Translations under genes and position numbers: made by a program
Notes under the pieces: generated by a model
What the model saw: only the letters and a program-made list of their open reading frames with translations
What the model was told of the DNA's origin: nothing
The model's database searches: none
In this document: positions 11,086 to 20,911 of the stretch, in pieces
Layout of the letters: each line of letters begins with the position of its first letter
Position numbering within the stretch: the first letter of the stretch is position 1
NCBI RefSeq assembly: GCF_002013465.1
Contig: NZ_MAFC01000010.1
Location: forward strand, 62,001-126,000
DNA from: Mycobacterium sp. D16R12
GTDB taxonomy: Bacteria > Actinomycetota > Actinomycetes > Mycobacteriales > Mycobacteriaceae
Direction of reading: 5' to 3'
DNA length: 64,000 nt

Positions 11086-11673
11086 GTGCGAAAATGGAAG
11101 CGCGTCAACGCGCCTGATGGGACTCGGCTGCGTTCGGAGATGGAGCCGCACGAGGCAGCACTCGTACAGTCGATGGTCACATCGATGTTGGCGATGCTGG
11201 ACGAGCGCGAATCGTCGGCGCCCAGTGACGAATTGACGCAGCTGACCGGTATTCGTACGGGAAACTCCGAGGCCCCCACCGATGTCACTCTGGGTCGGCT
11301 GCTCCCGGACTTTCACCGTCCCGACCAGGACGGGACCAGCAGCATCGAGGCGGTCAGCGGACTCAACAGCGCGCTACGCAGCCTGTATGAGCCGGAGATC
11401 ATCGACGCCAAACGCGAGGCGGGACAACGGTTATTGCGCACGCTTCCTCCTGAGGGGGGACGGTTCGAGCTGTCGGAGGACGACGCGCGCGCATGGCTGA
11501 CCGCGCTGAATGACGTGCGATTGGCACTGGGTGCGATGCTCGGGATCGACAGAGACGGTCCGCAGGAGCTGCCCGCAGACGATCCGATGGCCGGGCATAT
11601 GGACATTTATCACTGGCTGACCGTGATGCAGGAGTTGTTGGTGTTGGCGTTGATGGGGAAATCGGCGGTATGA
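11086..11673 (+). CDS. DUF2017 family protein (Rv1332-like)
   Basis: The 195-residue cytoplasmic protein is of unknown function and probably starts at GTG 11086 (MRKWKRVNAPDGT). It is mostly helical and hydrophilic, with the recognisable IYHWLTVMQELLVLALMGK ending of DUF2017. The stop overlaps the start of the next gene (ATGA at 11670-11673), implying translational coupling. The family regularly sits between ClpS and the P1 peptidase in actinobacteria. Older annotations call it a transcriptional regulator, and I see no DNA-binding motif that supports that. Confidence 0.8.
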   Translation: MRKWKRVNAPDGTRLRSEMEPHEAALVQSMVTSMLAMLDERESSAPSDELTQLTGIRTGNSEAPTDVTLGRLLPDFHRPDQDGTSSIEAVSGLNSALRSLYEPEIIDAKREAGQRLLRTLPPEGGRFELSEDDARAWLTALNDVRLALGAMLGIDRDGPQELPADDPMAGHMDIYHWLTVMQELLVLALMGKSAV

Positions 11674-12695
11674 GCCAGTTCTCTGGGGCGATCACCGACG
11701 TTCCGGGAATACTCGTGGGACACCATCAGCGGCTGGATGCCGATGCCGCTCTCGGATCGGGCTGGGCCACCGGCACCACCGTGGTGCTGGCGCCGCCGGG
11801 GACCACCGGAGCGGTCGATGTGCGCGGTGGGGCGCCGGGAACGCGTGAATCCGATCTGCTTGATCCGGCCAATACGGTCTCGATGGTTGACGCCATTGTG
11901 CTTTCCGGGGGAAGTGCCTACGGATTGGCCGCCGCCGACGGAGTGATGCGCTGGCTGGAGGAGCGCGGCAGGGGAGTGGCGTTGCACGGCGGCACCGTGC
12001 CCATCGTCCCCGGGGCGGTCATCTTCGATCTGCCGGTGGGGGCCTGGAAGAATCGGCCCGACGCTGAATTCGGATACCGCGCCGCAGAAGATGCCAACGA
12101 TGCCCCGGATTGGGGAGCGGTGGGCGCTGGGGTCGGAGCCCGGGCGGGAACCCTCAAGGGAGGTGTCGGCTCCGCGAGTGCGAAGCTGGGCAATGGGATT
12201 GTGGTGGGAGCCGTGATTGTCGCCAACCCTGTTGGGCTGGTTATTAATCCGTCGACTGGGCTGCCCTGGGACCCTGCGTGTGCACCGGAGCTGGGCGCGC
12301 CCCCGGCCGGCCAGGTTGCAGCGCTGGCCGCGTTGCCCGACAAATCGGTGTCGTTGAACACGACGATCGGCGTGGTGGCGACCAACGCCCCGCTGACCAA
12401 GGCGCAATGCCGTCGGGTGGCGATCGCCGCCCATGACGGGTTGGCGCGGGCGATCAGGCCCGCGCACACTCCGATGGACGGGGACACGTTGTACGTGCTT
12501 GCGACCGGAACTGGCGAGGGCGATGCCGAGGCGACGATGAGCCGCTCGGGCGAAGAGCAGATAGCTCTGACCGCCTCGGTGGGGATCGCCGCCGCCGACT
12601 GTGTCGAGCGGGCCGTGGTGCGCGCGGTGCTGGGCGCTGCGACCGTTGCCGGAATACCCGCATATCGTGACGTGTTGCCAGGAGCGTTTTCGTAG
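11670..12695 (+). CDS. P1/DmpA-type self-processing aminohydrolase (Rv1333-like)
   Basis: The 341-residue member of peptidase family S58 (DmpA/NylC-like Ntn hydrolases) has a glycine-rich core LSGGSAYGLAAADGVMRWLEERG. It also has the expected autocleavage site between Asn230 and Thr231 in SLNTTIGVVATNAPLT, where the freed Thr would be the nucleophile. The physiological substrate is unknown. Relatives cleave N-terminal D- or beta-amino acids or nylon oligomers. It overlaps the DUF2017 gene by four bases and lies 36 bases before mec. Confidence 0.85.
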   Translation: MSQFSGAITDVPGILVGHHQRLDADAALGSGWATGTTVVLAPPGTTGAVDVRGGAPGTRESDLLDPANTVSMVDAIVLSGGSAYGLAAADGVMRWLEERGRGVALHGGTVPIVPGAVIFDLPVGAWKNRPDAEFGYRAAEDANDAPDWGAVGAGVGARAGTLKGGVGSASAKLGNGIVVGAVIVANPVGLVINPSTGLPWDPACAPELGAPPAGQVAALAALPDKSVSLNTTIGVVATNAPLTKAQCRRVAIAAHDGLARAIRPAHTPMDGDTLYVLATGTGEGDAEATMSRSGEEQIALTASVGIAAADCVERAVVRAVLGAATVAGIPAYRDVLPGAFS

Positions 12696-12731
12696 TGTTC
12701 CGCCGCGGCGCCAGAGGGAAGGGAAGGACTG

Positions 12732-13148
12732 TTGGTACTTCGTATTCGTGCTGACCTGGTCGACGCCATGGTGAAGCATGCCCGCGCCGACCACCCCGAT
12801 GAGGCCTGCGGCGTGCTGGCGGGCCCGGAGGGGTCCGATCGTCCCGAGCGGCATGTGGCCATGGTCAACGCCGAGCGGTCTCCGACTTTTTATCGCTTTG
12901 ATTCCGGTGAGCAGCTTCGCGTTTGGCGCGGGATGGATGACGCCGACGAGGTTCCGGTGGTTGTCTATCACTCCCACACCGCGACCGAGGCCTACCCCAG
13001 CCGTACCGATATCAACTTGGCCGCGGAGCCTGATGCCCACTACGTCTTGGTGTCCACACGCGATCCGGAGCAGCATGAGCTGCGCAGTTACCGGATTGTC
13101 GACGGGGTGGTCACCGAAGAGGACATCACCATCGTCGAGCAGTACTAG
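12732..13148 (+). CDS. mec: Mec, JAMM/MPN+ zinc protease of the CysO pathway
   Basis: This 138-residue metalloprotease releases cysteine from the C-terminus of CysO-Cys in the protein-bound cysteine pathway. The JAMM motif is present as YHSHTATEAYPSRTDI (His-x-His-x10-Asp) with the upstream glutamate in PDEACGVLAG. The best start is TTG 12732, preceded by GGGAAGGA at 12720-12727. It is directly followed by cysO and cysM, so all three dedicated parts of the pathway are in one operon. Confidence 0.94.
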   Translation: MVLRIRADLVDAMVKHARADHPDEACGVLAGPEGSDRPERHVAMVNAERSPTFYRFDSGEQLRVWRGMDDADEVPVVVYHSHTATEAYPSRTDINLAAEPDAHYVLVSTRDPEQHELRSYRIVDGVVTEEDITIVEQY

Positions 13149-13157
13149 AGAAAAGGA

Positions 13158-13439
13158 ATGTCCACAGTGTCGATTGAAGTATCGATTCCCACTATCCTGC
13201 GTACGCACACCGGTGGCGAGAAGCGCGTCACCGCAACGGGTTCCACCTTGCAGGCGGTGATCGCGGATCTGGAGTCCAACTATTCCGGGATCTCCGACCG
13301 GCTCGTCGACGACGGTAAGTTGCACCGTTTCGTCAACATCTACGTCAACGACGAGGACGTGCGGTTCTCGGGTGGGCTGGACACTGTGATCGCCGAGGGC
13401 GATTCGGTCACCATCCTGCCCGCCGTGGCCGGTGGCTAG
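13158..13439 (+). CDS. cysO: CysO, ubiquitin-like sulfur carrier protein
   Basis: The 93-residue ThiS/MoaD-like beta-grasp protein ends in the required Gly-Gly (PAVAGG). That terminus is converted to a thiocarboxylate and used by CysM to build cysteine. A ribosome-binding site (GAGAAAAGGA) precedes the ATG at 13158. It lies between the protease that frees its cysteine and the synthase that uses it. Confidence 0.95.
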   Translation: MSTVSIEVSIPTILRTHTGGEKRVTATGSTLQAVIADLESNYSGISDRLVDDGKLHRFVNIYVNDEDVRFSGGLDTVIAEGDSVTILPAVAGG

Positions 13440-15060
<1,621 letters not shown>

Positions 15061-15064
<4 letters not shown>

Positions 15065-15915
15065 CGGGCTCGAGCGCACCCATCGGGATATTCGATTCCG
15101 GCGTCGGCGGATTGACCGTCGCGCGGGCCATCATCGATCAGCTGCCCGACGAGGACATCATCTACGTCGGCGACACCGGCAATGGGCCGTACGGTCCGCT
15201 GACCATTCCGGAGATCCGCAGGCACGCGCTCGCCATCGGTGACGACCTCGTCGGGCGTGGGGTGAAAGCCCTGGTGATCGCCTGTAATACCGCATCGGCG
15301 GCATGTCTGCGCGACGCCCGCGAGCGCTACGCTCCGGTGCCGGTTATCGAGGTGGTGCTGCCTGCCGTGCGGCGAGCCGTGCACACCACGCACAACAACA
15401 AGATCGGCGTCATCGGCACCGCGGCGACCATCGCGTCGGGCGCGTACCAGGACGCGTTCGCGGCCGCGCGTGACACCGAAATCACGGCCGTGGCGTGTCC
15501 GCGGTTCGTCGATTTCGTGGAGCGTGGCATCACCAGTGGACGGCAGGTACTACAGCTGGCGGAGGGCTATCTGGAGCCGCTGCAGCGGGCTCAGGTCGAC
15601 ACCGTGGTGCTGGGCTGTACGCACTATCCGTTGCTGTCCGGGCTGATCCAGCTCGCCATGGGCGAGGACGTCACGTTGGTGTCGAGTGCCGAGGAAACTG
15701 CCAAGGACCTGCTGCGGGTGCTTTCGGAGAGGGATCTGCTTCGACCACATCCGGATAACCCGAGTGCCTCGAGCCAGAACCGCATTTTCGAGGCAACCGG
15801 CGATCCCGATGCGTTCCGTACCCTGGCGGCCCGATTCCTCGGCCCGGCTGTGACGACAGTGCAAACTCGAGCTAGCGGTGTTACGGGTTACACCGAAATT
15901 GCAACACCTCTCTAA
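15061..15915 (+). CDS. murI: MurI, glutamate racemase
   Basis: The 284-residue cytoplasmic enzyme makes D-glutamate for peptidoglycan. The two catalytic cysteines are in [10 protein letters not shown] and [10 protein letters not shown], with the N-terminal [17 protein letters not shown] signature. GTG 15061 overlaps the rhomboid stop by four bases (GTGA at 15061-15064). It is equivalent to Rv1338 in order. Confidence 0.96.
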
Positions 15916-15929
15916 CCCTCTGCCGAGAC

Positions 15930-15949
15930 GCTTGCCAGGCGTGGCAAGC
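15930..15949. repeat. Perfect hairpin between murI and the phosphodiesterase gene
   Basis: GCTTGCCAGGCGTGGCAAGC has two perfect 8-base arms around a 4-base loop. It lies 15 bases after the murI stop and ends 8 bases before the next GTG start. There is no T-run, so it is not a standard terminator. It could be an operator, a leader hairpin that modulates translation, or an RNA processing site. Confidence 0.6.
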
Positions 15950-15957
15950 TAGGGGCT

Positions 15958-16719
15958 GTGCGAGTCACCGTGCTCGGCTGCTCAGGCAGTGTCACCGGAC
16001 CGGATTCACCGGCGTCTGGTTACCTCTTGACGGCACCGGATGCGCCACCGTTGGTCATTGACTTCGGTGGCGGTGTCTTGGGCTCTCTGCAACGTTTCGC
16101 CGATCCCGGATCCGTGTCCGTACTGCTGTCGCACCTGCATGCCGACCACTGCCTCGACCTGCCCGGTCTGTTCGTGTGGCGCCGCTATCACCCGAATCCG
16201 CCCAAGGGCAAGGCGATCATGTACGGGCCCGCCGACACCCTGGTGCGCGTAGGCGCGGCCTCCGCCGAGATCGGGGGCGAGGTCGACGATTTCACCGACA
16301 TCTTCGACTTGTATGCCTGGAGCGAGGGTGTGCCCGTCGAATTCGGGTCGCTCACCGTGACACCCACAAGGGTGGCGCACCCGCCGGAGTCCTACGGGCT
16401 GCGGATCGAGGATACGTCGGGCGCCGTCCTGGCCTACAGCGGAGACACCGGCATCTGCGATGCCGTGGTCGAGCTGGCTCGCGATGCCGACGTGTTCCTG
16501 TGCGAGGCGTCGTGGACGCATATGCCGGGGCACCGTCCGCCGGACCTTCACCTGTCGGGGACCGAAGCGGGTCAGATCGCGGCCCGAGCGGGTGTGAAGG
16601 AACTGCTGCTGACCCACATCCCACCGTGGACCTCGCGCGAGGATGTCATCGCGGAGGCCAAGTCGGCGTTCGACGGGCCGGTGCGGGCTGTGGTCGCCGG
16701 GGAGAGCATCGACCTGTAG
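15958..16719 (+). CDS. Metallo-beta-lactamase-fold cyclic-nucleotide phosphodiesterase (Rv1339-like)
   Basis: The 253-residue MBL-fold hydrolase has the metal motif HLHADHCLDL, and downstream metal ligands are in YSGDTGICDAV and LLLTHIPP. M. tuberculosis Rv1339 has been reported as a cAMP phosphodiesterase, and gene order supports orthology. The GTG start at 15958 lies immediately after a strong hairpin, so translation may be controlled by that structure. The protein is probably cytoplasmic, since no signal peptide is seen. Confidence 0.88.
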   Translation: MRVTVLGCSGSVTGPDSPASGYLLTAPDAPPLVIDFGGGVLGSLQRFADPGSVSVLLSHLHADHCLDLPGLFVWRRYHPNPPKGKAIMYGPADTLVRVGAASAEIGGEVDDFTDIFDLYAWSEGVPVEFGSLTVTPTRVAHPPESYGLRIEDTSGAVLAYSGDTGICDAVVELARDADVFLCEASWTHMPGHRPPDLHLSGTEAGQIAARAGVKELLLTHIPPWTSREDVIAEAKSAFDGPVRAVVAGESIDL

Positions 16720-16768
16720 CTCTGCCACTCACACTCGGCACTAAGGCGGAGACGATAAGGTCGAGGGC

Positions 16769-17548
16769 GTGTCCAGACGAGAAGACGGCAGACAAGACGA
16801 CGAGTTGCGCCCGGTAACCATCACGCGGGGATTCACTGCCCACCCGGCGGGTTCGGTACTTATCGAGTTCGGCCAGACGCGGGTGATGTGCACCGCCAGC
16901 GCCACCGAGGGCGTTCCGCGCTGGCGCAAGGGCTCTGGACTTGGTTGGCTCACAGCCGAATACGCGATGTTGCCGGCCTCTACGCACACCCGCAGCGATC
17001 GTGAATCGGTCAAGGGGCGCGTGGGTGGTCGTACCCAGGAGATCAGTCGCTTGATCGGGCGGTCGCTGCGCGCGTGTATCGATTTGTCGGCATTGGGGGA
17101 GAACACCATTGCCATCGACTGCGATGTTTTGCAGGCCGACGGCGGAACCCGTACCGCGGCGATTACCGGCGCCTATGTGGCGCTGGCCGACGCGGTGACC
17201 TACCTGGCCGCGCATGGCAAGCTCGCCGATGAGGAGCCACTGTCCTGCGCGATCGCCGCGGTGAGCGTCGGCGTGGTGGACGGCCGGGTGCGAGTAGACC
17301 TTCCATACGAAGAGGATTCGCGCGCCGAGGTTGACATGAACGTGGTGGCCACCGATACCGGTACGTTGGTAGAGGTACAAGGCACCGGCGAGGGTGCCAC
17401 CTTCCCGCGCACAACGCTGGACAAGCTGCTCGACGCAGCGGTGGGAGCTGCCGAGCAGCTGTTCGTTCTACAGAAAGAAGCACTGGCCTTGCCGTACCCG
17501 GGTGTACTGCCCGACGCGCCGCAGAAGAAGGCATTCGGTTCGAAGTAG
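16769..17548 (+). CDS. rph: RNase PH (tRNA 3'-end phosphorolytic exoribonuclease)
   Basis: The 259-residue phosphorolytic exonuclease trims tRNA 3' ends. Family blocks visible are [48 protein letters not shown] and [27 protein letters not shown] 16769 (MSRREDGRQ) is the start. It is separated from rdgB by 10 bases, the conserved rph-rdgB pair. Confidence 0.96.
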   Translation: MSRREDGRQDDELRPVTITRGFTAHPAGSVLIEFGQTRVMCTASATEGVPRWRKGSGLGWLTAEYAMLPASTHTRSDRESVKGRVGGRTQEISRLIGRSLRACIDLSALGENTIAIDCDVLQADGGTRTAAITGAYVALADAVTYLAAHGKLADEEPLSCAIAAVSVGVVDGRVRVDLPYEEDSRAEVDMNVVATDTGTLVEVQGTGEGATFPRTTLDKLLDAAVGAAEQLFVLQKEALALPYPGVLPDAPQKKAFGSK

Positions 17549-17558
17549 GCGGGGGGCC

Positions 17559-18179
17559 ATGAAAATACTTGTCGCAAGCCGTAACCCAAAAAAGCTCGCG
17601 GAATTACATCGGGTTCTCGAGTCTTCGGGGGTTACCGGGGTCGAGCTGGTTTCGCTTGCCGATGTGCCCGAATACGAGGAAGTGCCCGAAACGGGTGCCA
17701 GCTTTGAGGACAACGCGCTGATCAAAGCCCGTGAGGGCGCACGACAGACCGGATTGGCCTGCGTCGCCGATGATTCCGGGATTGCGGTGGACGCGCTGAA
17801 CTGGATGCCCGGCGTGCTGTCCGCGCGCTGGAGTGGGCGGCACGGAGATGACGCGGCCAACACCGCGCTACTGCTCGCTCAGCTTTCCGAGGTTCCCGAC
17901 GAGCGTCGCGGCGCGGCGTTCGTCTCAGCGTGTGCACTGGTGACTCCGGAGGGCGAAGAGGTTGTCGTGGAGGGGCGCTGGAAGGGCTCCGTCGCGCGGG
18001 AACCCGCGGGGCAGAACGGCTTCGGCTACGACCCGATCTTCGTACCGCGCGGAGGCCTGCGTACGGCAGCGGAAATGACGCCCGAAGAGAAGGACGCGGT
18101 GTCGCATCGCGGACGGGCTCTGGCGGCGTTGCTCCCGATGCTGCGCAACCTGGTGAACCTCGGCCGCACCGCGCCCTAG
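17559..18179 (+). CDS. rdgB: RdgB/HAM1 non-canonical purine NTP pyrophosphatase
   Basis: The 206-residue house-cleaning enzyme hydrolyses (deoxy)ITP and XTP. It starts at ATG 17559 (MKILVASRNPKKLAELH) after a G-rich ribosome-binding stretch. A longer upstream reading frame lies inside rph and is not real. The signature SFEDNALIKAREG and the ADDSGIAVDAL catalytic segment are present, with NGFGYDPIFVP near the C-terminus. A strong terminator follows ten bases after the stop. Confidence 0.95.
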   Translation: MKILVASRNPKKLAELHRVLESSGVTGVELVSLADVPEYEEVPETGASFEDNALIKAREGARQTGLACVADDSGIAVDALNWMPGVLSARWSGRHGDDAANTALLLAQLSEVPDERRGAAFVSACALVTPEGEEVVVEGRWKGSVAREPAGQNGFGYDPIFVPRGGLRTAAEMTPEEKDAVSHRGRALAALLPMLRNLVNLGRTAP

Positions 18180-18188
18180 CCTCCCAGG

Positions 18189-18218
18189 GAGCAGTCCCCC
18201 GCGTGCGGGGGACTGCTC
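18189..18218. terminator. Bidirectional hairpin terminator between rdgB and the oxidoreductase gene
   Basis: The arms gagcagtccccc (18189-18200) and gggggactgctc (18207-18218) are perfectly complementary over 12 bases around the 6-base loop GCGTGC. The element sits between convergent stops (18179 and 18226) with no T-run, as is common in mycobacteria. It can act in both directions. Confidence 0.85.
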
Positions 18219-18225
18219 GCGAGGA

Positions 18226-19161
18226 CTACGGCTGCAGGATGATCTTTCCGCGGGCGTGGCCCGTCTGGACGTACTCGTGGGCCTGGCGCGCTTCGGCCAA
18301 CGGATAGGTGCGGTCGACGGTGACTTTCAGTTCGCCGTTGCCTGCCAGTCGAATCAGCTCGGCGCGTGAGGCGAGCCGTATCTCGGTGCCCGCGTCGGCA
18401 CCCGGGGCGCCGCCCAGCGCCTTGAAGCCATCGCTTGCGGCACGGCCGAATCCGGCAATCGTCGCGATGCGGTCTTTGTCGGCAACGAGTGCCAGCGAGA
18501 CGTCGGCGGCCTCGTCGGTGCCAACGAGGTCGAGGGCCGCGTCGACGGATCCGATCGCGCTGACACGGTCTTGCAGACCGGGACCGTACTCGACGGGAAT
18601 CGCGCCGTAGCCGCGCAGCTGGTCGTGGCGGGCAGCGCTCGCGGTCGCGATCACTGTTGCGCCTCGGGCCTTCGCGAGCTGAGTGGCAAGTAATCCCACG
18701 CCGCCCGCGGCACCGTGAATCAGGACGGTGTCGCCCTCGGTGACGTTGGTGGCTTCCAGGAGGTGGACCGCGGTCTGGCCGGTGAGGAGGAACCCGGCGG
18801 CTTCGGGAAAGTTCAGATTGGCCGGCTTCTTGAACACATCGTCCGCTGAGGCGATGATCTGGCCGGCATAGCCGCCGATCTGCCCGGCGGCGATGACGTC
18901 ATCGCCGGGTTTGAGCCCGTCGACACCCGGGCCGACAGCGGCGACGGTTCCGGAGACTTCCATACCGAGGCGCATCGGGAGATTGTCGGGGTCGGTACCG
19001 AAGGCTCCCGAGTACAACTTCCAGTCGATCGGATTGACGCCGGCGGCCTTGACGTCGACGAGCACTTCGCCCTCGCCGGGACTGTCGATCGGCACCTCGC
19101 GGAGTTCGAGGACATCGGGTGCGCCATATGCGGTGGCGACAACTGCGTGTGTGGTGGTCAT
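18226..19161 (-). CDS. NADP-dependent quinone-oxidoreductase-like enzyme (zinc-independent MDR family)
   Basis: The 311-residue medium-chain dehydrogenase/reductase has an N-terminal GroES-like domain (LREVPIDSPGEGEVLVDVKAAGVNPIDWKLYSG). Its Rossmann segment is VLIHGAAGGVGLLATQLAKARGATVIATAS. No structural-zinc cysteine cluster is seen, which fits quinone reductases rather than alcohol dehydrogenases. It is monocistronic and separated from rdgB by a terminator. The real substrate is unknown. Confidence 0.85.
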   Translation of the reverse strand: MTTTHAVVATAYGAPDVLELREVPIDSPGEGEVLVDVKAAGVNPIDWKLYSGAFGTDPDNLPMRLGMEVSGTVAAVGPGVDGLKPGDDVIAAGQIGGYAGQIIASADDVFKKPANLNFPEAAGFLLTGQTAVHLLEATNVTEGDTVLIHGAAGGVGLLATQLAKARGATVIATASAARHDQLRGYGAIPVEYGPGLQDRVSAIGSVDAALDLVGTDEAADVSLALVADKDRIATIAGFGRAASDGFKALGGAPGADAGTEIRLASRAELIRLAGNGELKVTVDRTYPLAEARQAHEYVQTGHARGKIILQP

Positions 19162-19220
19162 ACCGCTATCTAAGCCGCATCTTTATGTCAGTATTCCTGA
19201 CATTGGAGATTTTCTTTCGG

Positions 19221-19580
19221 CTAGACGCCGAACTGTTCCTTGACCTGCTTGGTGCGGTAATGCTCGACGATGAAGCCGAGCAGCGGGATGGTGCCCGCGA
19301 GCAGAGTGCCGGCAGTGCGCGGCCATGGCCAGCGCACCTTGATGGCCAGATCGGTGGTGAAGATCAGGTAGACGAAGTAGATCCACCCGTGCACAATCCC
19401 GATCCAGCTCGGCGGATGCGGAACGTGCTCAATGTATTTGAGCCACATTTCCCAGCAGAGGGCGATCAGCCAGACACCGGTGGTCCACGCCAGAATGCGA
19501 TAGCGCCACAGCGCGCCGCGGATCTTCGCAACGGAAGTGGTGACTACAGGCGCGTCAGGGGTGGCTTCGTGCTCGGTCAC
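19221..19580 (-). CDS. DUF3817 small membrane protein (Rv1342c-like)
   Basis: The 119-residue protein has three predicted membrane segments: WRYRILAWTTGVWLIALCWEM, WIGIVHGWIYFVYLIFTTDLAI and TLLAGTIPLLGFIVEHY. The IVHGW motif is typical of DUF3817. The start overlaps the stop of the gene upstream (19577-19580), so the pair is translationally coupled. The function is unknown. Confidence 0.82.
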   Translation of the reverse strand: MTEHEATPDAPVVTTSVAKIRGALWRYRILAWTTGVWLIALCWEMWLKYIEHVPHPPSWIGIVHGWIYFVYLIFTTDLAIKVRWPWPRTAGTLLAGTIPLLGFIVEHYRTKQVKEQFGV

Positions 19581-19945
19581 GGGGCGGGCTTCCTATCTTC
19601 TTCGGCCAGGGCGGCGAGGTAAGCGTTGTATTCAGTGAGTGTGCGGTCGGCGGGGTCCGGCTTCGCGGCGGCGGGACGGTCGGGCAGCAGCCCCTCGGGT
19701 ATCTCGGTCACCCGGTCGATGGGCGGCGGGGGTGGACCCTCGTCCTCATACTGGACGAAACGCCGATAGGCCCAGATCACAAATGCCGCGAACAGCGGCC
19801 ACTGCAGCGCATAGCCAAGGTTCTGCCCGTCACCGGTCACCGACTCGAAGCGCTGGAACTGCCAGTAGGCCAGGCCCAGGAACGCGAGCGCACTGACGCC
19901 GACCAGCACGATCAGTGCCGGTCTCCGACGCCGTGTAGTGGACAC
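19577..19945 (-). CDS. Membrane-anchored protein, LprD-like (Rv1343c-like)
   Basis: The 122-residue protein has two hydrophobic segments near the N-terminus (ALIVLVGVSALAFLGLAYWQF and ALQWPLFAAFVIWAYRRF), then a proline-rich linker (EGPPPPPIDRV) and a charged tail. No lipobox cysteine is visible here, so the lipoprotein label used for the M. tuberculosis relative may not apply. It is the first gene of a two-gene operon with the DUF3817 gene. The function is unknown. Confidence 0.72.
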   Translation of the reverse strand: MSTTRRRRPALIVLVGVSALAFLGLAYWQFQRFESVTGDGQNLGYALQWPLFAAFVIWAYRRFVQYEDEGPPPPPIDRVTEIPEGLLPDRPAAAKPDPADRTLTEYNAYLAALAEEDRKPAP

Positions 19946-19992
19946 CTTCTGACGGTACCGCGTGAGGTGGATGCAAATGCCAACGCCCCTGG

Positions 19993-20721
19993 TCAGCGCT
20001 TCGGTCCGATGAACTCGTCGAGACGTGCGGTGGCCGCCTTGCGGTAGATGGATACGACGTACTCGGTCGATCTGGTCCAGGGGATGTCGAGATTGTCGAG
20101 TGCGGCGGTGAAGAGCCCGAGGATGTCCTCGGAGCGGTTGGTGAAGTGATAGCGGATGCTGGCGACCCCGCGGTCGTTGGCGATCACCCGACAGCCGTCA
20201 CTGTGAATTAGGCCGCGAAGAAAGTCTTCGGTGGCCTGATCGACGAGATCTTGCTGCCACGGTTCCAGCGCGATTTTGCGACTGTGCTTGCGGCCGGGGC
20301 CGTGTTGAGGGAAGAGACACGGCCAGTGTTTGGAAGAGAGCGATACGTCGACACAGTTGCCGATGCGGTCAACGATCGACGCGTGCTGGCCGGCCATGAG
20401 TGCGTCGATTGCTTTCCGGCACTCGGCGATGATGTCGGGATATTTTGTGTCGCACGTGACTCTGAGGCGCCATGTTCGGGGGGAACGTGAGATGTAGCCG
20501 TCGCCGAGATACATGCCCAAGAGGTACGCGTACGGGCGGGCGAGGAGTGCACTGAAGTCATGCGTGGTGCATTCGTCTGAGCGTCGCACCTGCTGCGGTG
20601 AGCGGCGCCACTGACACACAGTGCGCCGCGGGACCCCCGTCTGCCGCGATATCGCACAGTCGTTGAGGCCGGCGTCGATCAGGTGCCGGACTGATTCGTA
20701 CTGCTGATGCGACCGTGTCAC
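19993..20721 (-). CDS. Free-standing HTH plus two-motif LAGLIDADG homing-endonuclease-like protein
   Basis: The protein has 242 residues from GTG 20721, which follows a GGGAGG ribosome-binding site. A longer frame that runs through the neighbouring tRNA gene is spurious. Residues about 8-40 form a helix-turn-helix (VRHLIDAGLNDCAISRQTGVPRRTVCQW). LAGLIDADG motif 1 is YLLGMYLGDGYI (residues 66-77, acidic Asp74). Motif 2 is FLRGLIHSDGCRV (167-179, Asp175). Two motifs suggest a monomeric nuclease fold. It is not inside an intron or intein, and it lies 83 bases from a tRNA-Leu gene transcribed in the opposite direction. WhiA has LAGLIDADG plus HTH in the reverse order, so this is not WhiA. It could be a transcription factor or a domesticated nuclease. 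Confidence 0.75.
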   Translation of the reverse strand: MTRSHQQYESVRHLIDAGLNDCAISRQTGVPRRTVCQWRRSPQQVRRSDECTTHDFSALLARPYAYLLGMYLGDGYISRSPRTWRLRVTCDTKYPDIIAECRKAIDALMAGQHASIVDRIGNCVDVSLSSKHWPCLFPQHGPGRKHSRKIALEPWQQDLVDQATEDFLRGLIHSDGCRVIANDRGVASIRYHFTNRSEDILGLFTAALDNLDIPWTRSTEYVVSIYRKAATARLDEFIGPKR

Positions 20722-20804
20722 TGCGCCTCCCCAACTGCATTCCAACTTATGGGCTGCCACCGACAACGTCGGGAACGATCTGACCTGTAGGATTGCGCTG
20801 CCAT

Positions 20805-20891
20805 GCGGGCGTGATGAAATTGGCAGACATGCTGGCTTTAGGTGCCAGTGCTCGAAAGAGCGTGTGGGTTCGAGTCCCTCCGCCCGCACCA
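20805..20891 (+). tRNA. tRNA-Leu (anticodon TAG), CCA encoded
   Basis: The acceptor arms gcgggcg (20805-20811) and cgcccgc (20881-20887) pair fully, followed by A and an encoded CCA. The anticodon stem ctggc/gccag encloses the loop TTTAGGT, giving anticodon TAG (reads CTA/CTN leucine codons). A long variable arm (TGCTCGAAAGAGCG) confirms a class II tRNA, and the T-arm gtgggTTCGAGTCCCtc is normal. It is intact, with no insertion seen at its 3' end. Confidence 0.96.
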
Positions 20892-20911
20892 AGGGTCTCG
20901 TTGGGGGCCCG

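Noticed and set aside
19993..20721. WhiA sporulation/division regulator
   Set aside because: WhiA has its LAGLIDADG-like domain first and the HTH last. Here the HTH is N-terminal and both LAGLIDADG acidic residues appear intact, which differs from WhiA.
20864..20911. Start of the acyl-AMP ligase inside the tRNA gene
   Set aside because: The longest frame begins within tRNA-Leu, which is clearly a functional RNA gene. ATG 20912 or GTG 20945 is the plausible start.
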